This document shows positions 11,601 through 41,470 of a stretch of 64,000 nt of DNA, in pieces. Under the pieces are notes generated by a model. That model saw only the letters and a program-made list of their open reading frames with translations. It made no database searches and was not told the DNA's origin. The DNA is from Hyperoplus lanceolatus (Eukaryota > Chordata > Actinopteri > Uranoscopiformes > Ammodytidae), in assembly GCA_026929865.2 (NCBI GenBank), contig CM049409.1, positions 12,644,952-12,708,951 of the forward strand, read 5' to 3'. The translations under genes were made by a program, and so were the position numbers. Within the stretch, counting starts at the first letter, position 1; the number at the start of each line of letters is the position of its first letter.

Positions 11601-14600
11601 GCAGCATTCCATGTGGTGAAGATTGAGCAAAGTGACTGTATTTTCTTAGGCTGATCATTTTAATGATCATACTTTATTTTGCAGAACCATAAGGAAAGGA
11701 AATGTCCGCTAGTTTGCCTTGTTCAATTCATCAAAGTTTGGATTGTTAGCAATACCCTGTAGTCTGGCTCCGCCCGCCCGCCTACTTCCGGCCAAATTTT
11801 ATTTTCCCTTCAGTAGTCAGTCTGGGTGTACAGCCCATTTCCCAGTTTTGCTGGAGATTCGACAGCCGGTCCAATCAGCGAACAGAGCGAGTGGCTGAGA
11901 ACGATGACGTCGAAGTCGCGCTCCAGTTTCAGTTGCTAGAAGCCGGCTCATGACACACGTGACGACCAAAAGTTATGCGATTGGTTGGCTAATCCAGAGT
12001 GGCACTGGGCAGATCCAATAGTTTTAAACTTTAACAGACACCCGCCTCCATGAGTTAACGTTTGCCAATTAAAGCACTGCCAGACCTTCTGTACAAATGA
12101 AATGAAGTACGATGGTCTGGTAGCACCAGGCTAGTAGTTTACACCTTAACTGATTAATACTGTGTGATTTTGATCCGGTCTGTGTGGCCCAGTTTACTGG
12201 ATTGACAGCTAAATTTAGGAACACATTATTGAATGCTTCTCTTCAAATTCATGTTGTGGGACTTCCTCCTGAACAACCAAACTCATCATCAATGTGCTCC
12301 TGAACACAAGATATCTATGATCGGAACGTAGTATGGCTGTAACACAAGTGTTAGTGTTTGTCAATGCGTAAAACCTTTTTGGATTAGTGTATTTTGTAGA
12401 TCCATCGATTTTCAACTGAAATGACGCCAAAAAACTGTTATGCCCAAAGGAAGTTAAACATATGTAGGCCGACAGTATTATGATTTACCACTGAGCAGAC
12501 ACAATTAGTTGTTTGGTCTGAGAAGGAGAACTGTTGGTGGAAGCAAACTGACCAACTATTTTTTGGTACAACTCCCGTTCACAGGATGCAATAGAAATGG
12601 GACCTTTTACCGATGCAGTCACGCAAGTTAAAGATGAAAAGTGGAAGAGAATTCGGAGCTCTTTGTCGCCGTGCTTCACCAGTGGGCGAATGAAAAAGGT
12701 CTGTATCAAATACGAGCTCACTTACCATTTCTGCAAATCTGTGACCCATTGACCCAGTGCAGCTTCACACAAACATCTATCCATGTCTGCAGTACAAGTC
12801 TACACTACACTACATGTGCCCACATGTATTAATCTTTACAATTTCACACCACAGTATCAACATGACTCATCTCTTCTTCTCTGAAGGTTATTCTCATCAT
12901 TGCTCGCTATGCTGACCGACTCGCAGAAAAACTTGGAAGATCAAATGTGGATGAACCCGTCGATATCAAACAGTATGTTGTCAGTCTGTCATATGGCAGC
13001 ATATCATGACATTCTCTGTTATGCATAAACATGGTAGCATTTAATCCGTGTCAGTCCCTAAAAGAAAAACAGCTCGTCTTTTTTTTTCCTGCTGTAGATT
13101 CTTTGGACCTTACAGTATGGACGTTATAACCAGTGCGTCATTCAGTGTCGAGACCGACTCCATAAGCAATCCAGAGGACCCCCTTACAGGTCACATGAAG
13201 AAGATTCTTAACTTCAAATTGTGGCCTTTTCTTGTTTTAAGTAAGTTTTCCTACCACCGCTCTCCTTTGAGCCATATGAGAACCTTAGAATCATTATGCT
13301 GTTTAACAACCCTTTGGTCTCCTTTCAGTGATTTTTCCCTTTGGTGCTCGTCTCTTCAAGCTCCTGAATATTCATGTGATGAATGAACATAGTGTGGAAT
13401 ATTTCTACAACATCATCAGGAAATTGAAAGAGCAACATCAGGAAGAAGAATCTGTAAGCAAGTCATATAAGTCAAAAATGTTAAAGAAGTAACATCTTGG
13501 GAACATCTTGAGAAATGTGCCTATTCATGCGATGAGATTTTCAATGAGAAGATTGCTACCGCTCTTGTGTCTTTTTGTTAATATGAAAGTTAAAGCCAGC
13601 ATAGTCTAAAAACAACAGGAACTGGCATTATGGTGGATTAAATAACTTGGCCCTGGCACAATGACGTCAAGTTGTTGTGTTGTTTTTTGATTTGATTTTT
13701 TAACACCCCAGAAGTCAAGTGGCGATACAGCAGTTTTATAAATATATCAACTATTTATAAACTTATTTTGACAGCAGCTGTTATTTAAAATGGTGCCTGT
13801 CTAAATACCAATATTTCCCCTAATGTTGATCTTGTTCTCATTTATATTAACATTACCTATTTTGCTTCCACGTCCTCCGATCTAGAGTCGAGCTGACTTC
13901 CTGCATGTGATGATTCAGAACGAGATACCGGAATCAGAGACAAAGAACGAACACGATCAGCCAAGTAAAGGTATCATCATCTCTTTGATATCAATTTACT
14001 TTCCAATAGTTATTCACGTGAAATTGACAACAAGATACAAGCTGGAGACAGATTTCTTTTTCCGTTCATTTTACTAAGCTGTTCCATGTTTGCAGAATGT
14101 CATAGATATTTTACTTACAACCACAACTTTTTCACAATAAAACATCAATGAGGTGATTAATAATCAACAATAATATCCACAGATAACATCAGTAGTAAAA
14201 TAACTTTCAATAAGATCCTGAAATTTGAACAGTTTTGATGATGCATTTTACATTTTACACAGGAATGCACATAGCAGAGATGAAAACATGCTCCATGTCT
14301 GTGATGTGCTGCCACAGTGTGACACACAGCTGTATTTTTTGTCTTTTAAATTGACAGTCAATGCACTATGTATAAAGTACGTGTGAAGATTGATGTCAAA
14401 ATGTCTCAGCTTGTGAAAGCAGTTTTCCATCTGTCAATTTTTTTTGTTTTTGTTTTTCTTGTTATTAAATCCTTCTCCTTATTTTGTTGAAGGTCTGACT
14501 GAACAGGAGATACTTTCCCAGACTTTCACTTTCATCTTTGGTGGCTATGAGACCACCAATAGCACTCTCAGCTACCTCTTTTACAACCTGGCCATAAACC

Positions 14601-15879
14601 CCGATGCCATGCAGACGTTGCACGATGAAATCGATGCCAACATACCGAGAAATGTACAGTCATCCAGCGCTCGATTTGGTTGCTTATGTTAAATAGCTGA
14701 CAATGTATTGGTCCAATATTTATCTGGTTATTTCTTTTGTGTTGGCTGCCTCTAGGCTCCCATTTCATACGAGGATCTGGTCGGTCTTGAGTACTTGGAC
14801 AACGTGATGAATGAGTCACAGCGTATGCTTCCAACTGCACCTCGACTAGAGAGGAAGTGCAAAAAAACTATTCAGGCCCATGGTATCACCATCCCTGAAG
14901 GAATCATGGTTGGGATTCCTGTGCACTTGTTACACATGGACCCACGTTATTGGAGATCACCGGAGGTTTTCAGACCAGAGAGGTAAATGTGCACTGTACT
15001 AATGTTCAAACTTTTTTACATTTGTGTGTGTACGGTTGAGGTTCAAATTTCCTTTTGAACTGCTCAAAAGTTGTGAACCACACAGGAGCCAAGCGACATT
15101 TCCAGATAATGAGATAATGGTAAATGTTTAATTGCAGTGTAATATGGCTGGAGCAGCTGAAACCTCTGTGTGTACTGATATGAGCAAAAATGCATTATAC
15201 AAATAAATTTTCCTTTGACTTTACTATGTAAGTATTGCAATGTTAAGTCTTCTTTCAAAAGTTACAAAGTGTTGCTTTAATTGTTGCTACTTTGGCATAT
15301 TCACTATTTGACTTCCAGGATTTACAAATGATTAGTTTGTCTTATTTCTATCATTTAATGTGGCTGTGGTCTACAATTCAGTATATAAACAGAAACCATT
15401 TCCTTTATCAAATCACACACATTTATTATTGGTCAATAGTGTTACAACAAGCCATCTTTACTTTGCTTGAGCTTGTGACAATACCCATGTACTGTCCGAA
15501 TGTGACCGAACTGGCACAAGAAAAATTTCACACACCTGTGCATTCCACTGGTGCACAATAATATTGGTGTGTATGCACTGGTAACAGGCAAAAAATACGC
15601 AGGGGGTAATAACTAACAAGTTGTCAATAGTAATACCAACAGCGCATGCTGTCCCAGCGTTGACCGTCTGTGTGCCTGCCTGTATGTGCAGGTTCAGTAA
15701 AGACAGTGGGGAGGAGTTGAACCCGTACGCCTTCATGCCGTTTGGCCTCGGCCCTCGTAACTGTGTCGGGATGCGCTACGCTCTGCTCACCATGAAGATA
15801 GTTGTGGTCCGTCTACTGCAGGATTACACTTTGGAAACATGCAAAGACACCGTGGTGAGAGAAACATTCCATGCACGAC

Positions 15880-15910
<31 letters not shown>

Positions 15911-16062
15911 TTCATGTGCTTTCAGAGGGCCATAGCATTTCTCTCCCGTCATGCCCCTGATTTTATCTTCATTTGTTCCTTTTTTAGATTCCTGTGGAGC
16001 TGGACTGGAAAGGCCAGCCAACAAAGCCAATAATACTCAAGTTTGTTCCCAGAAACCTGTAG
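8287..16062 (+). CDS. cyp3: Cytochrome P450, family 3 (13 exons, complete)
   Basis: Haem-thiolate mono-oxygenase of the ER that oxidises steroids and foreign compounds in its family. Exons: 8287-8357, 8475-8568, 8894-8946, 11351-11450, 12585-12698, 12887-12972, 13098-13240, 13329-13453, 13886-13970, 14493-14653, 14756-14982, 15692-15854, 15988-16062. The phases join into 498 codons plus TAG. Visible marks are an N-terminal membrane anchor (residues 3-24), a proline-rich hinge GPTPWPL, the I-helix GGYETT (307-312), K-helix ESQR (364-367), PERF (418-421) and haem loop [10 protein letters not shown] with Cys444. Exon sizes 94, 53, 100, 114, 161, 227 and 163 are those I recall for vertebrate CYP3 genes. 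Exons 6-8 are slightly shorter than usual. The start is the only ATG giving the anchor. I cannot decide between the fish subfamilies 3A-3D. The donor of exon 5 (GTCTGT) is weak. All key residues are present, so it is probably functional. Confidence 0.93.
8575..8633. repeat. (AC)n microsatellite in CYP3 intron 2
   Basis: About 29 uninterrupted AC units beginning only 6 bases after the exon 2 donor. The reverse strand reads as a spurious cysteine-valine open frame. Confidence 0.97.
9099..10983 (-). mobile_element. Non-LTR retrotransposon fragment in CYP3 intron 3 (endonuclease plus partial RT)
   Basis: Antisense to the CYP3 gene. An APE-type endonuclease is readable: SYNARGLR at its start, VQETFL with the catalytic Glu, a GDMNADISD block and the terminal HIPF (SDHxP-like) block. 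A reverse transcriptase follows, with [18 protein letters not shown] and [11 protein letters not shown] (the first catalytic Asp box). The frame is broken by one frameshift near 10612 and one TAG at 10164-10166. It stops right after the first RT box, so the YADD box, the rest of RT and the 3' UTR are missing. It is therefore dead and 3'-truncated. I could not assign a clade. The adjoining 9055-9098 carries a stretch (CTTAAGTAAATGCACTTAG) that I recall as common in fish repeats. Confidence 0.88.
11760..12133. mobile_element. TAGCCTGG-family MITE, copy 1 (CYP3 intron 4)
   Basis: A 374-bp element starting TAGTCTGGCTCCGCCC and ending GCACCAGGCTA, near-identical along its length to the copy at 47269-47635. 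It is non-coding. The flanking 9-mers (AATACCCTG and GTAGTTTAC) do not match, so its target duplication has been lost or the ends rearranged. Confidence 0.85.
15884..15910. repeat. (CA)n microsatellite in CYP3 intron 12
   Basis: Short CA run starting about 30 bases after the exon 12 donor. Confidence 0.95.
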
Positions 16063-16068
16063 AACCAG

Positions 16069-16159
16069 TAGCCTGGTGCTACCAGACCATCGTACTTCAT
16101 TTCATTTGAAGGGAAAATAAAATTTGGCCGGAAGTAGGCGGGCGGGCGGAGCCAGGCTA
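16069..16159. mobile_element. TAGCCTGG-family MITE, copy 2, internally deleted, in the CYP3 3' UTR
   Basis: A 91-bp derivative that keeps only the two ends of the family (TAGCCTGGTGCTACCAGACC at the left, GGCGGAGCCAGGCTA at the right). It is flanked by a perfect 9-bp duplication TAGAACCAG (16060-16068 and 16160-16168). The left copy of the duplication includes the TAG stop codon of the CYP3 gene. Confidence 0.92.
16116..16121 (+). terminator. cyp3: Candidate poly(A) signal AATAAA for the CYP3 gene
   Basis: First AATAAA after the stop codon, 54 bases downstream, inside the MITE. Further candidates lie at about 16523 and 16544, so which one is used is open. Confidence 0.4.
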
Positions 16160-18221
16160 TAGAACCAGAGGGAGCCTCTCCAAATATGTCCTCGCTTCTG
16201 GTGTCCTATCAAACTAATTATTATTGAGTAAATGTGTAACAGTGACAGGATTAGACACCTAGAACATTGAGTTATTCTTGCATTGTCTAAGAATCAAATG
16301 TGTTTTATTTTACTTCTCTGCTTTTCTATAAATTGTCTTGAATGTTTAAATTGATTTTATCTCGAGCACTTAACTTTTCTTATAATTTCATTTTGACTTT
16401 AGTTGGTTTTAAGTTTAAAATCCCTACAGACACCTTACCACTCGTTTCCCTCACATGTAAATGAAGAGGATTTTGATAAAGAAATATATCTATTTACACA
16501 TTTAACTGCATGATAATAACATAATAAAATTGTATTACTTTATAATAAAATTATAACAAGATAAGAAGCTGATGGACTTTGACAATAACAGACTCATGAC
16601 TTTAGCTTGGTTAGTTTGCCTCAACCTAGTGGGTGAATCAGGTTCACTTGAGGAACACTGGTAACCAATCAAAATGTAATCTAAAAAAAATATTTTTTTA
16701 CTTTTACAAGTGACTTCTTCTGATAACAAAATGGGATTTCAGATGGAAAAACTTATTGCCACAACTTCGTTTAAACACTTGTAATTGAATAAACAAGATG
16801 AAACATACTGTAGCTTTAGAGGTGCTGGTGAGCAGACCTTATTGTGTTTATCTTTGAACTAATGCAGGTTAGCACACTCAACTCTTCCCACGTTGTCTTT
16901 ATGTTTACCGCGGCTTACAGTTGCCTGACCCTATAGCTACATATACAGATATTAAAGTGGTTTTTAATTAATCTTCCCAAATCATTTCTCAGACTAACCA
17001 ATATACAGTCAGGACACAGAACAGGAGGCACAGATTCTTATACTTTTCTTTAATAACTTTACAACAGGGTACAAATCAGGGCCACTTTGGCTCTGTGAAA
17101 GTTCATTGTAAAACAGCTGAAGTCAGTGTCCGTCGGGTATGAATGACTGGGGTATTCCCATCTACATTCGTAGCTCACACAAGTGGTGCACATGTCCCAC
17201 AAATTATCATTTGATAGGGCATTTACAATTGTAACAAAATCACATCTGCTCCAAAACATGAGGGATGCTTTCCAAAATGAGACATTCATTACAAAATGAA
17301 AACCATTAAACAGCTGTTAACAAAAAGAGATTGGTGAAATGATAGCTGTCTTTGGCCTTAGTGATGGTGAATTGTGGTACTTTAAATGTTGGTATATGAA
17401 CAGTTATATTGTCCCGCGAAATGTATTGGTAAATTCAGTTAAGCAGCAGCAAAATAAGGGTTTGATGAGATATCGTTCATCTGTCAAAAGGCAAAAATGA
17501 TCATAACAGAAAATGACTATGAAAGTTAAGGGAAACCTCAGTGACAACAGTTTAAATGACAGCCAGCAGAGGGTGCCGACATGAGCAGTACGTATGTATG
17601 TCTGTCTGTGCATTAAAACTCTTTTCTATATTATTAATGAGACTTACTGAAATGTAACATTTTGCATTTAAAATAAAGTTGGTAATACACTGAGTTGAAT
17701 CCTTTCATTCCAAGTCACATACATATGCTGGTTTCATGAGAAATGTCATCGTTGCCATTGCGTCTTAATGCCTCAACACTGCATCTATTTGGTAGATTTG
17801 TTAGAGAAACAAAATCCTGAAAATATAAAACATTTTAATCATCTTTTACCAGTAGAGTGAATTCTGCTAAAATCTGCCACTGCACCACAATAATGTTAAA
17901 AAAAAGCTAAATTAAGCTTGGACACAAAAAAGTTGATGTTGTTTAAATAAATCCAATATTGTTAAGACAGATGCAGTGATATTGTGTAAACAGAGACAAA
18001 CAAATAAAAGAAACGCAACTACATTTGTAAAAGATGGATCTCTATGGTATGTATGTGTGTTTGTGAGTGATGTGAGGAAATTTGTCCCAGTTGGCAGCTT
18101 GAGACTAACCATTTATAATATTGAGTGAAAACACGCACACACATTCATGAACAGCGAGGGAAACCAAAAGCATCGCATGCTCACATACAAACATCCAGGT
18201 TTGTAAACAAAAGCTTTTCTT

Positions 18222-18227
18222 TTTATT
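18222..18227 (-). terminator. desi2: Candidate poly(A) signal of DESI2
   Basis: AATAAA on the minus strand about 2.7 kb after the DESI2 stop codon. It would imply a long 3' UTR. Position is the only support. Confidence 0.25.
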
Positions 18228-18949
18228 CAAAGAGAGGAGTACAAAACTGCACTGCCACAGTGCGTTTCTTGAAAAGCTCTATGGAGTGACTACTGCATTA
18301 GAAAAAGCAACAAAAACAACACAGAACATAAAATATGGGATAAAAAAAGTTAGAAAGTTTATATTACAAAGCCTTTTGGAATCCTGAGTTTATCAAACAT
18401 AAACAAAACAGACAAAAAGGCAGAGTCCATCCATATACCATAGAAATATATCAAAATCTAAGATTTCTGACATGTTTTCCTGCTTGAAGTCCAGCAAAAA
18501 TAGACAGAATGGATTGAGAAATAGGTTTTCAACACATGTATGGCCCTTTCTAGGGGACAGTACAAATTATGCAGTGTGTGTTTTGTCGACAGTTTAGAAA
18601 GAGATCGAAGGAGGTGCTCATCGTTTGGGAAAAGCAACATCTTACTGAAAATGTAAAAATTATACTTTTTCTGGACTTGTCTGAGTGAATGACAGTACAT
18701 GATGATTTCAGTCAGTTTTTCACAGATAAAATGAAAGTGAAAATCTCTCTCCCCCCCTCAAAAGTGGACACAGATGTAAGGGAAATGGGTGCAGGCGGAT
18801 AGCGGTTCAGTTAAAGAGACACACTCTTCCTCAAATTCCCTTCCTTTGCTTAGAGCTCTGTCTTCTCTGTTACTTTGTGTATTACGCTTCACGCTAGCAA
18901 AGATGAACGCACACTGGCAAATGGGAGCAGTCCAGTACAACCACAGTCT

Positions 18950-19075
18950 TCTACTGTTGGCCACTAGGACACTTGTGGGTGAAGTACCTTGCTCAAAGGC
19001 ACCTTGGCAGTTGCTACTGAGAAATAAGTTGCTCTGTTTTTGTTTTCCTCCGGGACTTAAACCCAGAACCTTCTG
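18950..19075 (-). mobile_element. Fragment of a common fish SINE-like repeat
   Basis: On the minus strand it reads GGTTTAAGTCC (box B-like), later TGCCAAGGTGCCTTTGAGC and AAGGTACTTCACCC, a word order I recall from a widespread fish tRNA-related repeat. It is degraded and has no clear ends. Confidence 0.4.
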
Positions 19076-20925
19076 GTAACAAAAAGTCTTCTCTAACGTC
19101 TAAGTCGCTGTCCGGCCTTACTTCTGCAACACAATTCTTCAATTATATAGAAAAAACAGAGATATTACAGCACTGGGGAAGAAATACGTATTATGTCATT
19201 CAATAAATAGGGGCTGACAAACGTTTTAAAACTGCTTCATTGGGGTCAAGTTTCTCTAATCACGTGGATATTCAGTGATGGGCAGGTAGGATTTTAAGAG
19301 CTGCCACCGATACCTGACAACTGCTGATGCAGATTTGACATCAAGAAAATGTAGAAAGAACGGGACTTGGGAAGCCAAGAAAAAATGGAACTGAACTCAT
19401 CCAAGTTATGTTAAAGATCTTCACCCATTCAGACCCTGGATCAGTTCATTTAACTGAGAAGAACGGCAGGTTGACTGTAGTTCTGAGTTCAGTCTCTCCA
19501 GTCTGCTGTGAGAAAGAAAAATAACAAAAAAAGGCAGAGGTCCTGATGCTTACACATCATTTTGAGGCAAAGTATCCACCATCAAAAAGTCCAAACTCCA
19601 CCTGCTCCTTTTCAAACTTTTACCAGCCAGACATATTGGATCATCTTAATTGGCTGCAGTGGAAACATTTACCAGCCACAGATCAAATGTTACCACATTC
19701 GGCTAGTGGGACATTTAAAACTATAATAACCAACAAAAGTTCCAACGGTTGGCTCTTGCATCCGTTTCTCTACAGATGGTTTCAGATTGCAGATGTTTGT
19801 TCAGGTTTCAGTGTCAAATTGAAATAATGTTACTTTCGAAAAAAAATGAAAAGCCCCTCTAGGCATGTTCACATTACAGAAGAATAACAAGGGTTTTGTG
19901 CTGTGTAAGAAACTTAGTAGCTGCACCTGCATTCTGTAAGATAAGATTTCTATGTGAATCGTGATAAAAAGCACTCTTAATATGTCGATAATGGTGAATT
20001 TCTATTTATCGTGATTCCTGAATATCCTCACCCTTTACGTGACTTGAAAAAGCTGTCAAGCTTGCTAACATAACCCTAATTGATTTAACGTATTTTTTTT
20101 AATTGCATTTTTCCAGTCATTCCTTACTCCTATACCTGTGACCGTGGCTGAAAGCTTAGCTTGCCCATTTTATCCCCCACAACAAAAAGTGTATTTCTTA
20201 AAGATTAGACTTACAGATGGAGTGAAGTCAGAAATAATAAGTATTTTTGTAGAACAATAAATATTATAAATATTTTCTTTTAATCCTGTGGTGATCCCTA
20301 AAGGGGCCAGTAAATCCCTCAGAAAAGCTTGTCAGATGGTGAAATAGTTTAGAAAACATCTGAAAAAAAAAAAAAAAACGGATACATTGCATAACATCTT
20401 ACAAATCTGGTTGTCAAAGGTCCTTTGTCCTTCCTTTGGCTTTAGTTCATGAATATAAACCGATACAAACCAACAAAGTGGGGATTAGCACCATCCACCA
20501 ACTAACTGCAGGTAAAATCTGGATGTGGCGGGTAAATGTTCCCCAATTATGAAAACACTTTGATGGGTAAACGACCGGCATTTGCCTCCATTCTGCAAAA
20601 AACAAAAACTTCAGTGTAAATAGTTTGGATTGGGGATTGTTGGAATCCTGTCAGCTGTGTTCACTGAGAAAAAATATCCCGCCTTCGTCAGCAGCACGGA
20701 GAAAAAAAAAGAGAAAAAATACTTTCACTACTCTGGATCATTGTGGAGAATTTGTAAAAAGAAAAAAAAAAAAGACCAGGGGAGCAGGTAGCAGTTCGGT
20801 GTCCTTGCTTGAGGGCAGTCGAGACAGGACTCATCTTCGGGTATTGTGTTACCTTACAGTCTTTTCAACAGATATAGTCCAGGCCCATATCCCCCCTCCC
20901 CCCTTCCATGCAGACCTGGCAGCAT

Positions 20926-38348
<17,423 letters not shown>

Positions 38349-38926
38349 CACTGGCATCTGGATTTTCTCCCCGCTACGTCCCTCCTTCTCTGCGGGTCTT
38401 CCTCTGCCTCACACCCCCCTATCCCTCTCTCTCTCTCTCCCCCCTCCAGAAAATGGAACTCCCTCTTCACGACAGATGATCAGCTCGATGATTCAAGCGG
38501 CGTCGAATATATCTAGCTCCGAGGATGTCTTTATTTGTACCGTCCAACATCTGCCCAGCTTTGTCCCTCCTTGTCACGGACAGATGAGCCTCTCTCTAGA
38601 CCCGCTCAGCTACCACCGTTTTCGGAGTGAAAAAGCAGACTTTACAGCGGTAATGGTGTCGTCTGGGGGGCGTACTCGCGCGGAAAAATCGCAAATTCAT
38701 TTCTCCTGACGAATTATTCCATAAAATGACATAATGCTGAGGTATACAAAAGCAGGAATTCCCTCTTACTACTCCCTTATTAGCTGGCTAACGGTAGCAG
38801 CGCTTGAGCTCACACAGAAATGATGCGACTGCTGGGAGGAGAAAACTGGACGGTGAGAGTGGGTGGCGTGCGCGAGCGGAACGTAACGAAGAATGCTTAC
38901 GCGATTGATCAACCTCGGTGCTCTGG

Positions 38927-38948
38927 AATTATGGGAAATGTTGTTCTC
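38927..38948 (-). promoter_or_regulatory. ZNF143/SBS-like motif upstream of DESI2
   Basis: On the minus strand AACATTTCCCATAATTC resembles the ZNF143/Staf site (ACTACATTTCCCAGAATGC-like). It lies about 580 bases before the DESI2 start codon, next to a GC-rich stretch (38840-38885). A motif match only. Confidence 0.3.
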
Positions 38949-39147
38949 AAAAGTATGTGGACCCTGGGACTGTTTTTAATGGTTTGGACCAGATCCAGTT
39001 CAGGGAATTGACATTAGAGCTGAAATAATTAGTCCATTAATCCATTAGGCTATTTGCTCCACAGAAAATTCATTTAATTGTAACCCTCAGTGACAATTTT
39101 AATAATCAAATCATAATTTGAGTAATTTCTTTAAGGATGAAGTTGGT

Positions 39148-41011
39148 AGTCTTTAGTCAGTTTTCTGGCTATAAACTTAACTTGAGCAAGAGCGAACTTT
39201 TTCCGATTAATAAAGAAGCTCTTAAACTTGATTATACAGCTCTCCCACTCAAAGTGGTGACAGACCATCTGAGTTACCTTGGGGTATGTTTCACCAGAAA
39301 TTTTAAAAACCTATTTAAATCGAACTTCCTCAAATTATTGGATCAGGCGAAGCAAATATTATTGAAGTGGTCTCCTCTGGCTTTCTCTCTCATAGGTAGA
39401 ATAAATTCAATCAAAATGACATTACTCCCAAAGTTCCTATATCTATTCCAATGTCTCCCCATCTTTCTCCCCAAATCCTTTTTCAGGCCCTTGACTCTTT
39501 AATGATAAATTATATTTGGAATGGTAAACACCCTCGGTTAAGGAAAGCATTTCTTCAAAGACCAAAACAAACAGGCGGAATGGCCCTCCCTAATTTCCAA
39601 TAATTTCCTAATTTCCTGGGCTGCTAATATCCGTTCTTTGGTGTATTGGATGCATTTTCACCTTGACGACTCAGCCCCAGTCTGGGTAACAATGGAGTCC
39701 AGAGCTGTTAGCCCATTGTCTCTATCTGCCCTCTTAAGCGCCGCACTTCCACTCTCTTTGGCTATTCCCAATAGTAATCCCGTGATTAAGCACTCCCTTC
39801 GAATCTGGACCCAGTTTAGGAAGAATTTTGGAATGCAGAATTTTTCACTTTTCAGCCCAATTGCAGCTAACCATTTATTTACTCCCTCGACGGTGGATGG
39901 TGCATTCAAGATCTGGCATAAAAAAGGCTTAAAATGCATCGGTGATTTATTTATTAATGATCTATTTGCTACTTTTTCCCAATTGACAAAACATTTTGGT
40001 ATCGAAAAGACAAACTTTTTCCGATTTCTGCAAATCAGGCATTTTACGCAAAAGTTAATTCCCCAATTCCCTTATAAACCGCCAGCCAATCATGTTGATT
40101 TGTTTCTGTCTGTAAACCCCACATTAAAAGGCTCAATTTCTGTGTTTTTCAACCTTATTTCAAAGTTGCATAGCCCCTCTTTAGCAGCTATAAGAACCCT
40201 GTGGGAGCAGGACCTAGGCTCTGCCTTCACAGATCGCATGTGGGATTCAGTCCTGGATCGGATACACTCTACCTCCATGTGCGCCCGACACGCACTTGTG
40301 CAATTTAAAGTAGTACATCGTATCCACATATCTAAAACCAAATTAGCTCGTATGTTCCCCGATGTAGACCCGACCTGTGATAGCTGTAAGAGCGCACCGG
40401 CATCACTCTTTCACATGTACTGGTTGTGTCCCACCTTGACTGAGTTCTGGTCATCAGTTTTCAAACAATTTCTGAAATACTTCAGCATCAAATTAAGCCG
40501 AACCCTTTCACTGCAATTTTTGGCATTGCACCAAATTCAGGCTTACCTAAAGTGAAGCTGAGAGTACTGGCCTTCACCTCACTACTTGCTCGTAGAGCTA
40601 TCCTCCTCAAATGGAAAGATCCTGCTCCTCCTTCCCACTCACATTGGATTCGAGACATAATGGCATGTATGAATTTAGAGAAAATACGTTACACAACCCA
40701 GGGTTCTGAGAATAAATTTGACCGAATTTGGCGCCCCTTCCTAAATTATTTTAAAAAAACAATAATAACTATAGAAGAGTAGCTACCCCCCCCCTATTTT
40801 TATTTAATTTTATTTCTTTATGTGTTTTTTTTTTGTTTTTTTTCATATTGATTGTTTATTTCTGTTTCTTGTAGGGTATATTTTGTGCTGTTGGGTGTGA
40901 GGGTGGGATGTGGGTGGGGTATGTTCGGGGGGGAAAAAAAGGGGAAAAAATTTGTACTAATCGTGCTACAATTTCTTTGTTACCAACATTTAATAAAAAA
41001 ACCTTTGAAAG
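39148..41011 (+). mobile_element. 5'-truncated L1-clade LINE with 15-bp target duplication
   Basis: The ORF2 C-terminal half is readable in pieces: SGYKLNLSKSELFPIN, then SLIGRINSIKMTLLPKFLYL, then YIWNGKHPRL in another frame, and finally the cysteine-rich end CDSCKSAPASLFHMYWLC (C-x2-C-x8-H-x4-C), typical of L1 ORF2. The frame breaks near 39480 and again near 39600. The tail is TAATAAAAAAACC. The direct repeat AAGGATGAAGTTGGT flanks it at 39133-39147 and 41012-41026. The element sits between DESI2 and MTRF1L and is inactive. Confidence 0.93.
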
Positions 41012-41464
41012 AAGGATGAAGTTGGTTGTGGCCTCTCGTGTAAATGTTAATTTTCATTTTCTGGTTTTAAAGCTTAGTCTGAACACCTTTGGGCTGTAAG
41101 GAAAAACAAACTAGTTGAATAAGTCAACTAGGGCTTCTGGAAATTTTTCTCCCCTATTGTTTTCTAATATTTTAAGCACCAAATAAGTAATTGATTATTT
41201 CATAGAAGGGATCATTGTCATATATGATCATTGAGATGTCAGCGTTATTACAACTTTGCTTTTAACATGACAGTTAATGTGTTTTTCGTGCACGAAGCCA
41301 GTTTAATCCAACACTTTCACAACAAACCAGAAACTCAAACTCCGATCAAGGCCTCATCATCGCCGGACATCAACTCACCGACATCACTACTTCTCTTATG
41401 GCTAAATGAGAGTAAATCCCTGACATGGCCAGATTCCTAAACCTTATGGAAAAAGTGCCTTCTG

Positions 41465-41470
41465 TTTATT
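41465..41470 (-). terminator. mtrf1l: Candidate poly(A) signal of MTRF1L
   Basis: AATAAA on the minus strand about 345 bases after the stop codon. It is the nearest canonical hexamer that I see. Confidence 0.4.

Larger units (their letters stand above)
16169..20925. other. Convergent 3' region between CYP3 and DESI2
   Basis: AT-rich sequence with no coding exon that I recognise. Much of the right part is probably the long 3' UTR of DESI2. It holds one repeat fragment near 18.95-19.08 kb and poly-A/T runs. Short open frames here show no splice context or family similarity. Confidence 0.45.

Noticed and set aside
39137-40782. Host gene of about 300-500 codons between DESI2 and MTRF1L
   Set aside because: The frames are broken pieces of L1 ORF2 with a flanking 15-bp target duplication.
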